In this document: piece after piece, positions 34,787 through 39,471 of the stretch
Layout: each line of letters starts with the position of its first letter
Position numbering within the stretch: position 1 is the stretch's first letter
Assembly: GCA_041609895.1 (NCBI GenBank)
Contig: JBFIPX010000008.1
Coordinates: 1 to 39,471 of the forward strand
Length of the DNA: 39,471 nt
Direction of reading: 5' to 3'
Origin: JAHHLP01 sp041609895
Lineage (GTDB): Bacteria; Bacteroidota; Rhodothermia; Rhodothermales; JABDKH01
Notes under the pieces: model-generated
The model's database searches: none
Told to the model about the DNA's origin: nothing
What the model saw: the letters and a program-made list of their open reading frames with translations, nothing else
Translations under genes and position numbers: made by a program

Positions 34787-34894
34787 CTAGAACATGGATC
34801 CCGAATCCACCGCGTCCACCCGGCGCGACAGTCTTGCGCGTCGGCGACGTCGCAGCGGACGAGGACGGGTGATATCGATGGACGGGTCTCTCAT
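34787..34894 (-). CDS. Arginine-rich leader peptide of the arg operon
   Basis: A 35-codon ORF runs from ATG (34894-34892) to TAG (34789-34787). It contains 11 arginine codons: positions 2, 10, 12, 15-19 (CGA CGT CGC CGA CGC in a row), 21, 24 and 25. The first part reads MRDPSIDITRPRPL before the five Arg, and the end reads DAVDSGSMF. It lies between a promoter and an intrinsic terminator ahead of argG. The inference is ribosome-mediated attenuation: slow decoding of Arg codons under arginine shortage would favour read-through. No Shine-Dalgarno site is present; the -10 box ends 6 nt before the ATG, so the message may be nearly leaderless. It is too short to be found by ordinary gene callers. 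Confidence 0.85.
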   Translation of the reverse strand: MRDPSIDITRPRPLRRRRRARLSRRVDAVDSGSMF

Positions 34895-34900
34895 GCCTAA

Positions 34901-34929
34901 TAAATACGTGTTCTAAACGCTGGAATCAA
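34901..34929 (-). promoter_or_regulatory. Promoter of the arg leader and operon
   Basis: On the minus strand TTGATT (34929-34924) and TATTTA (34906-34901) are separated by exactly 17 bp. The expected transcription start falls at about 34894, at or next to the leader-peptide ATG. I did not find a convincing ArgR box around it. The stretch from here to the terminator at 35093 (about 160 bp) shows no gene that I trust. Confidence 0.65.
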
Positions 34930-35092
34930 GGAATTATTTGATGAAGCAGGGATTGTCATCGATTTCCGGGCGTTGGAAGCGCTTTTCCCGGCGTGGCTGC
35001 AATATTTGCGTGTCGCCGGAATTTCTGTGAACGCTGGTGGCTTTGGCGGCGGCGTACTATACACGGATATCTTCGGTCGTGATGTTTGCCCA

Positions 35093-35127
35093 CACAAGAA
35101 AGGCCGGGCGGTTTCCCGACCCGGCCT
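35093..35127 (-). terminator. Intrinsic terminator of the histone-H1-like gene
   Basis: AGGCCGGG and CCCGGCCT (35101-35108 and 35120-35127) form a perfect 8-bp stem with an 11-nt loop, followed on the minus strand by TTCTTGTG. It lies 52 nt after the stop of the small basic protein and insulates it from the arg operon promoter. Confidence 0.7.
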
Positions 35128-35179
35128 GTCGTCCGATAGTCCGGCACGTCCGTTACAGACGGACGTCAAGTCGATTTGA

Positions 35180-35356
35180 CTAACGTCCGCGTCGCTTCGT
35201 CGCACCAGCCTTGGCGGCCTTCGACTTCATCGTGCCGATCTTGCCCGTGACGGCCTTGGGAGCGGTCGTCGTCTTCGAAGGGCTCGCTTTTGTTGCACTC
35301 GGCTTGGCCGGTGCGGACTTCGGAGCAGCCTTCTTCGGGGCATTGGTCATACCCAT
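35180..35356 (-). CDS. Small histone-H1-like lysine/alanine-rich protein
   Basis: Encodes only 58 residues, below usual ORF cut-offs. The sequence is made of Lys, Ala, Pro, Thr and Ser: MGMTNAPKKAAPKSAPAKPS at the start, ending KSKAAKAGATKRRGR. The composition and the AKPxAxK-type repeats are those of bacterial H1-like proteins (Hc1, AlgP tails) that bind DNA or RNA through a disordered basic chain. A very strong ribosome site AAGGAGGGA (35372-35364) stands 7 nt before the ATG, and its own terminator follows, both pointing to high expression as a monocistronic gene. No folded domain is present. Confidence 0.82.
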   Translation of the reverse strand: MGMTNAPKKAAPKSAPAKPSATKASPSKTTTAPKAVTGKIGTMKSKAAKAGATKRRGR

Positions 35357-35573
35357 TGTATCATCCCTCCTTGAGAGACGTGTTTGATTTATGGCTCCAT
35401 CATTGGAGTCCGATGCAGTTTATGTACATTTTCGATTCTGTCCTATAGGTGTTAGGTCGCAGTAAGAAATATTTCGCGACGGGCTGGACGCTCTAGCTTA
35501 TCAACCTTCCAATCTCAACCGCAGGTTCTCGTCGCGCATCAGGCGTTTCGTCGAACAGTGGTCGTCCGTTGAA

Positions 35574-37268
35574 ATGAATATCTCTTCACTACAGATGCGT
35601 ATTTGTCTGTGCTGCATATTGTTGTGGCATACTAGCGGTCCGGCCTTCGGTCAGGACTACGATATCGTTATCAGGGGCGGCACCGTCTATGACGGCAGCG
35701 GCGCGGCGCCGTACGTGGCAGACGTGGCGGTCCGCGGCGACTCCATCGCAGCGATCGGAGACCTACGACAAGCTGAGGCAAGACGCACCATCGACGCGGC
35801 CGGCCTTGCCGTAGCGCCCGGCTTCATCAACATGCTGAGCTGGGCCAACCGCGCTTTGATCCACGATGGCCGTGGCATGAGCGACATCCTCCAGGGCGTC
35901 ACGCTCGAGGTGATGGGTGAAGGCGTGTCGATGGGCCCATGGAACGACCAGATGAAGGCCGACCACGAGGCCGGGCAGGATGATATCAAGTACAACGTCG
36001 AGTGGACGACGCTCGGCGAGTACCTCGAGTATTTGGAGCGCCGAGGCGTGAGTCCGAACGTAGCGTCGTTCGTTGGGGCGACCACCGTACGGGTACACGA
36101 GTTGGGCTACGAAGACCGCGCCCCGACTCCCGATGAACTCGAGCGCATGAAGGACCTGGTGCGGGAGGCGATGCGCGAGGGTGCGCTGGGGGTGGGTTCG
36201 TCCCTGATTTACGCACCCGCCTTCTACGCGTCAACCGAGGAACTCGTGGAGTTGGCGAAAGCTGCCGGCGAGTACGGCGGTATGTACATCTCGCACATCC
36301 GCAATGAAGGGTCGGGCGTGCTCGATGCCCTCGACGAGCTGATCCGAATCGCACGCGAGGCCGAGGTGCCTGCGGAGGTGTATCACCTGAAGACGTCCGG
36401 CACGGAGAACTGGGACCTCATCGACGACGTGTTCCGCAAGATCGAACTGGCGCGTGCAGACGGCCTTCGGATCACGGCGGACATGTACAACTACCCGGCA
36501 TCGTCGACCGGTCTCGACGCGCTGATGCCTCGGTGGGTGCAGGAAGGCGGATTCGGCGATTGGCGCCGGCGGCTTCAGATCGATACAATACGAGCCCAAG
36601 TGGCGATGGAGATGCGAACCCCGTCCGACGCGTGGGAGAACACGTTGCTATCGATAGGCCCCGAGCGCGTCATGCTGATCTCCTTTCGGCAGGATTCATT
36701 GCGCCAGTTCGTTGGCAAGACGCTCGGATATGTCGCCGATCTCTGGGGCGTGGCCCCCGAGGAGGCGGCGATGAACCTTGTGGTGGCCGACAGCAGCCGC
36801 GTCGGATGCGTTTTCTTTTCGATGCGGGAGGAGAACATCGGCAGGAAGGTCGCCAAGCCGTGGGTCAGCTTCGGATCGGACGGGTCGGCGATGGCGGCCG
36901 AGGGTGTGTTTCTGAATTCACAGCCGCACCCGCGCGGTTACGGCAACTTTGCGAGGCTGCTTGGGAAGTATGTTCGCGAGGAAAAAATCATCTCGCTTGA
37001 AGAGGCCATACGCCGCCTCACCTCGCAACCCGCGCACAACCTGTCGCTGACGCGCCGCGGCTGGATTCGACCAGGAAACTATGCGGATATAGTCGTTTTC
37101 GACCCCGACACCATCGCGGACCGCGCGACATTTGTGGAGCCCCACCAGTATGCCGTCGGCGTGGAGCACGTGTTCGTGAACGGCGTCCAAGTCGTGAAGG
37201 AAGGTGACCACACCGGAGCCAAGCCCGGGCGGTTCGTGCGCGGGCCGGGATGGAAGGCATTAGAGTAG
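35574..37268 (+). CDS. D-aminoacylase-like amidohydrolase with altered metal site, exported
   Basis: Encodes 564 residues. It begins with a signal peptide (ICLCCILLWHTSGPAFGQ). The amidohydrolase frame is plain: YDIVIRGGTVYDGSG, LAVAPGFINMLSW, MYISHIRNEGSG, EVYHLKTSG, FGSDGSAM, and the C-terminal GNYADIVVFDPDTI. In canonical N-acyl-D-amino-acid deacylases the fourth strand reads PGFIDxHxH and a Cys follows in GNCG. Here the HxH is lost (residues 82-90, PGFINMLSW) and the Cys position reads MGEG (Glu116). The two remaining His ligands are kept, so a mono-metal or altered enzyme is possible. The substrate may be an N-acyl amino acid or a peptide. Confidence 0.82.
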   Translation: MNISSLQMRICLCCILLWHTSGPAFGQDYDIVIRGGTVYDGSGAAPYVADVAVRGDSIAAIGDLRQAEARRTIDAAGLAVAPGFINMLSWANRALIHDGRGMSDILQGVTLEVMGEGVSMGPWNDQMKADHEAGQDDIKYNVEWTTLGEYLEYLERRGVSPNVASFVGATTVRVHELGYEDRAPTPDELERMKDLVREAMREGALGVGSSLIYAPAFYASTEELVELAKAAGEYGGMYISHIRNEGSGVLDALDELIRIAREAEVPAEVYHLKTSGTENWDLIDDVFRKIELARADGLRITADMYNYPASSTGLDALMPRWVQEGGFGDWRRRLQIDTIRAQVAMEMRTPSDAWENTLLSIGPERVMLISFRQDSLRQFVGKTLGYVADLWGVAPEEAAMNLVVADSSRVGCVFFSMREENIGRKVAKPWVSFGSDGSAMAAEGVFLNSQPHPRGYGNFARLLGKYVREEKIISLEEAIRRLTSQPAHNLSLTRRGWIRPGNYADIVVFDPDTIADRATFVEPHQYAVGVEHVFVNGVQVVKEGDHTGAKPGRFVRGPGWKALE

Positions 37269-37340
37269 CTCCACTCAGCTCGACCGACGCACGTCCCCCG
37301 GGAGGTGCTCACTATCAACACGAGTTAAGCTCACGCGACC

Positions 37341-38081
37341 GTGGCACGGATTCTCATAACTGGTTCTTCGGACGGCCTCGGACAACTTGCTGCTGGGCGG
37401 CTTGCCCGTGACGGACACCGCGTCGTCCTGCATGCCCGCAACGAGAGAAGAGCGCGGGAAGCCCTCGATGGCGTACCGGGAGCCGAAGGTGTGCTGATCG
37501 CCGACCTGTCCAACCTCGACCAAACAAAACAGCTCGCTGACGACGCGAATGCGTCTGGACCGTTTGGCGCGGTGATCCACAATGCGGCCGTCTACCGCTC
37601 CTCAGACACGGACACCTTGAGGGTCAACACTCTGGCTCCATACATCTTGACGTGCCTGATCGACAGGCCTAAGAGGCTTATATACCTCAGCTCGGGGTCG
37701 CATCTGCACGGCAAGCCATCACTCGGCTCTGTTGCCTCGGCGAAGGGCGCCAGCTACGCCGATTCCAAGTTGCACATGGTGATGCTGGCGAAGGTGGTGC
37801 CGCGGAATTGGCCTGAAGTCTTTTCCAATGCCGTCGACCCCGGTTGGGTGCCAACAAAGATGGGCGGCTCCGGAGCACCCGACGACCTCGAGAAGGGTTT
37901 CGAAACGCAGGTGTGGCTGGCGGTCGGCAGCGACGAAAAAGCGATGGTAAGCGGTCGCTATTTCTACCACCGAAAAGAAGCCAGTTATCGCCGGGAAGCC
38001 GACGACCCTTCACTGCAAGACGAATTCCTTTCTGCGTGTGAGAAGGCCACCGGCGTTCGATTTCCACACGACAGGGAATAG
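37341..38081 (+). CDS. Short-chain dehydrogenase/reductase
   Basis: Encodes 246 residues from a GTG codon. The Rossmann cofactor motif TGSSDGLG (7-14), NAAVYRS, YLSSGS (Ser118 or Ser119) and YADSKLH (Tyr139, Lys143) give the classical SDR active site. VDPGWVPTKMGGSGAPDD after the active site is the usual substrate-loop start. It is an NAD(P)-dependent oxidoreductase of unknown substrate in the cytoplasm. It lies 72 nt downstream of the amidohydrolase gene and could be co-transcribed. Confidence 0.88.
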   Translation: MARILITGSSDGLGQLAAGRLARDGHRVVLHARNERRAREALDGVPGAEGVLIADLSNLDQTKQLADDANASGPFGAVIHNAAVYRSSDTDTLRVNTLAPYILTCLIDRPKRLIYLSSGSHLHGKPSLGSVASAKGASYADSKLHMVMLAKVVPRNWPEVFSNAVDPGWVPTKMGGSGAPDDLEKGFETQVWLAVGSDEKAMVSGRYFYHRKEASYRREADDPSLQDEFLSACEKATGVRFPHDRE

Positions 38082-38176
38082 CGTTTGCCCAGCCGTTGCG
38101 TAGCACCGTATCAACTCGGATACCGATGTAACTCGAATCGCCGACATACTTGTACGACTACTACCAATCACCGCCA

Positions 38177-38980
38177 ATGTCGAAAGAGCACGCGATTCTT
38201 GTTGAGTCTACCTTGCAAGTGATTGCGGATACGCTTCGGTCCGTACTCGAGCATAATCTCGTTGCACTCTATACCTACGGCTCCGTCCTCACCCCGTCTT
38301 TCGATTCAGAGAGAAGCGATATCGATTGCATTGCCGTCACGATGCGCCCGCTGAGTGACGCCGACCTCGATAGGATTCGAGAAAGCCTGAAAGCAGCGAT
38401 CGACGCAACGTGGGCAAAAAGACTTCAGATATCGTTTCTTATTAAAGGACAAATCCTGGTGTCGGATACAGCGGCCTGCCTCTATCAGTTCGGAACACTA
38501 AGCCGTACCGGGTCAGACGGAAATCCGATCATCTGGCTAGACCATTCCCAACGAGGCCGGGTTCTCTTTGGACCCGCGGCAAAGAGCCTTGTGCCGACCA
38601 TATCCAAAGAAATCCTAAGGGAAGCGCTCGTGCGAGAATTGGGATACCTGCGAGAGGAACTGTTTGAGAAGCCGGACAGCCAGTGGCGGAATGTCGCATC
38701 CTATCGCGCCTACGCGGTGCTCACCATGTGCCGAATTCTGTACACGGCCGCGAAGGGCATCCTTGCAACCAAGCCGGAGGCGGCAGAGTGGGCGAGGCTC
38801 GATCCGTTGTCAGACTTTACGGACGAAATTCAGCTAGCGGCGCGCAGAGGCGAACACGCTGATGCCAACCAATTCAGTCTAAGTCGGCTTAGAGAGATGA
38901 TCGACGTCGTGACCGACCACATGTCAAATGTCGGGACGTGGGGCCCAACAACCGTTGAGAAAGAAACTGATCGACCCTAA
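38177..38980 (+). CDS. AadA-like nucleotidyltransferase (DUF4111-type C-terminal domain)
   Basis: Encodes 267 residues from the ATG at 38177; an upstream TTG at 38150 is less likely. The nucleotidyltransferase motif is TYGSVLTPSFDSERSDIDCIAV with Gly35-Ser36 and the metal pair Asp48/Asp50. The all-helical C-terminal half (VRELGYLREELFEKPDSQWRNVASYRAYAVLTMCRILYTAAKG) matches the DUF4111 domain of ANT(3'')-type aminoglycoside adenylyltransferases. The chromosomal setting, with no mobile element near, means the physiological substrate may not be an antibiotic. No Shine-Dalgarno site is seen. Convergent with gltD 15 nt away. Confidence 0.78.
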   Translation: MSKEHAILVESTLQVIADTLRSVLEHNLVALYTYGSVLTPSFDSERSDIDCIAVTMRPLSDADLDRIRESLKAAIDATWAKRLQISFLIKGQILVSDTAACLYQFGTLSRTGSDGNPIIWLDHSQRGRVLFGPAAKSLVPTISKEILREALVRELGYLREELFEKPDSQWRNVASYRAYAVLTMCRILYTAAKGILATKPEAAEWARLDPLSDFTDEIQLAARRGEHADANQFSLSRLREMIDVVTDHMSNVGTWGPTTVEKETDRP

Positions 38981-38995
38981 AGGATCGAAATCACG

Positions 38996-39471
38996 TCACA
39001 CCCTCGGCAAGTCTCCCTCACCCTTGGTGGGCAACGCCACTCGGTCCATCAGCCACGTGTCGACGCACCGCGCCGCCTCGCGCCCTTCGGAGATGGCCCA
39101 CACAACGAGCGACTGGCCGCGGCGCATGTCGCCGGCTGCGAAAACGCCAGGCACGCTCGTCATGTAACTCTCGTCAGATCCCACGTTGCCTCGTTCAGTG
39201 AGGTGGAGATTCATGGCGGCGGTGACGCCTTCCGTCTCGGGGCCAGCGTAACCGATGGCAAGCAATACGAGATCGGCCTTCCAGCGCCGCTCCGAGTCGG
39301 GCACCTCAACGAAACGACCGTCCTCGCCACGAATAATGTTAACGGTCACCAGCGTACTAACTTGTCCCTTCTCTTCACCCTCAAACGCCTTGGTCATAAT
39401 GCTCCAGTGACGATCGGCGCCTTCCTCGTGCGAGGAGGAAGTCCGCATCACCATCGGATAGAACGGCCACG
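38996..39471 (-). CDS. gltD: Glutamate synthase small subunit, C-terminal part (cut by window edge)
   Basis: Only the last 157 or so residues are in the window; the frame remains open to the right edge (WPFYPMVMRTSSSHEEG). RTSSSHEEGADRHW, KADLVLLAIGYAGPE, NVGSDESYMTSVPGVFAAGDMRRGQSLVVWAISEGREAAR and a final VDTWLMDR match the FAD/NADPH-binding end of GltD. The full protein passes electrons from NADPH to the large subunit GltB to make glutamate from glutamine and 2-oxoglutarate. The start lies outside. Confidence 0.93.
   Translation of the reverse strand, partial: WPFYPMVMRTSSSHEEGADRHWSIMTKAFEGEEKGQVSTLVTVNIIRGEDGRFVEVPDSERRWKADLVLLAIGYAGPETEGVTAAMNLHLTERGNVGSDESYMTSVPGVFAAGDMRRGQSLVVWAISEGREAARCVDTWLMDRVALPTKGEGDLPRV

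Noticed and set aside
34834..34858. Pairing of the Arg-codon segment CTGCGAC with GTCGCAG near the terminator as the antiterminator.
   Set aside because: A ribosome stalled on these codons would block the pairing, which would give termination under arginine shortage, the opposite of the expected logic.
34920..34960. AT-rich stretch (GGAATCAAGGAATTATTTGATG) as a possible ArgR box.
   Set aside because: Too few matches to the 18-bp palindromic ARG box, and no tandem copy.
34897..35205. Minus-strand 102-residue ORF overlapping the histone-like gene terminator and the arg promoter.
   Set aside because: It runs through an intrinsic terminator and a promoter, has no ribosome site, and its composition (Pro/Ser/Arg) is that of an off-frame reading.
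38177..38980. Acquired aminoglycoside-resistance gene.
   Set aside because: No integron, attC site or mobile element around it, and base composition like its neighbours; treated as a chromosomal nucleotidyltransferase.

Overview
The window (about 39.5 kb, moderately GC-rich) looks like chromosomal DNA of a free-living, probably marine bacterium from the Rhodothermota/Bacteroidota side of the tree. The pointers are a C-terminal type IX secretion sorting domain on a beta-propeller protein (14042-16150), an arginine cluster with the N-acyl-ornithine carbamoyltransferase typical of Bacteroidota, several secreted or lipoprotein genes of unknown function, a GH37 trehalase, and promoters of the TTGACA/GATAAT kind with occasional strong Shine-Dalgarno sites, which fits Rhodothermales better than Bacteroidia. 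This placement is inferred from gene content only. No prophage, insertion sequence, CRISPR array, rRNA or tRNA was found.

Layout. 1-7131: small secreted proteins and signalling genes: a secreted protein, a UspA pair with a small membrane protein, a lipoprotein, a secreted barrel-like protein, a zinc-finger RsbU-type phosphatase coupled to an M50 protease, a MazG-like hydrolase and another barrel-like protein. 7173-12910 (minus): aldo/keto reductase, a VanX-type dipeptidase and a 1300-residue kinase-cyclase-ATPase-TPR protein whose stop overlaps the vanX start. 13077-16150: a cell-envelope protein and a T9SS-exported propeller protein. 16261-18641 (minus): FMN reductase, ring-cleaving dioxygenase and carboxylesterase, reminiscent of the Bacillus Mhq quinone-detoxification genes, with a palindrome overlapping the promoter. 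18852-24071: a secreted paralogue, a membrane protein/regulator pair, a structured RNA plus terminator, a trans-sulfuration enzyme, a second RsbU-type phosphatase and a thiosulfate sulfurtransferase. 24131-25777: trehalase.

25857-34894 (minus) is the centrepiece: a complete-looking operon argG - P-loop gene - argC - argD - argF' - argB - argE - argH, with spacings from a 4-nt overlap to 25 nt. No argA or argJ is present. The unknown P-loop protein between argG and argC has features of the DUF1611/DgcN class and is a candidate for the missing first step, N-acylation of glutamate. The operon is preceded by a previously unannotated 35-codon leader ORF (34787-34894) with 11 arginine codons, five of them consecutive. 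A sigma70-type promoter ends about 6 nt upstream of its ATG, and an intrinsic terminator (34730-34761) lies between it and argG. This is the textbook layout of ribosome-mediated transcription attenuation, here responding to arginine.

35180-39471: a 58-residue lysine/alanine-rich histone-H1-like protein with a very strong ribosome binding site, a D-aminoacylase-like amidohydrolase lacking the usual HxH motif, a short-chain dehydrogenase, an AadA-like nucleotidyltransferase, and the 3' part of gltD running off the right edge.
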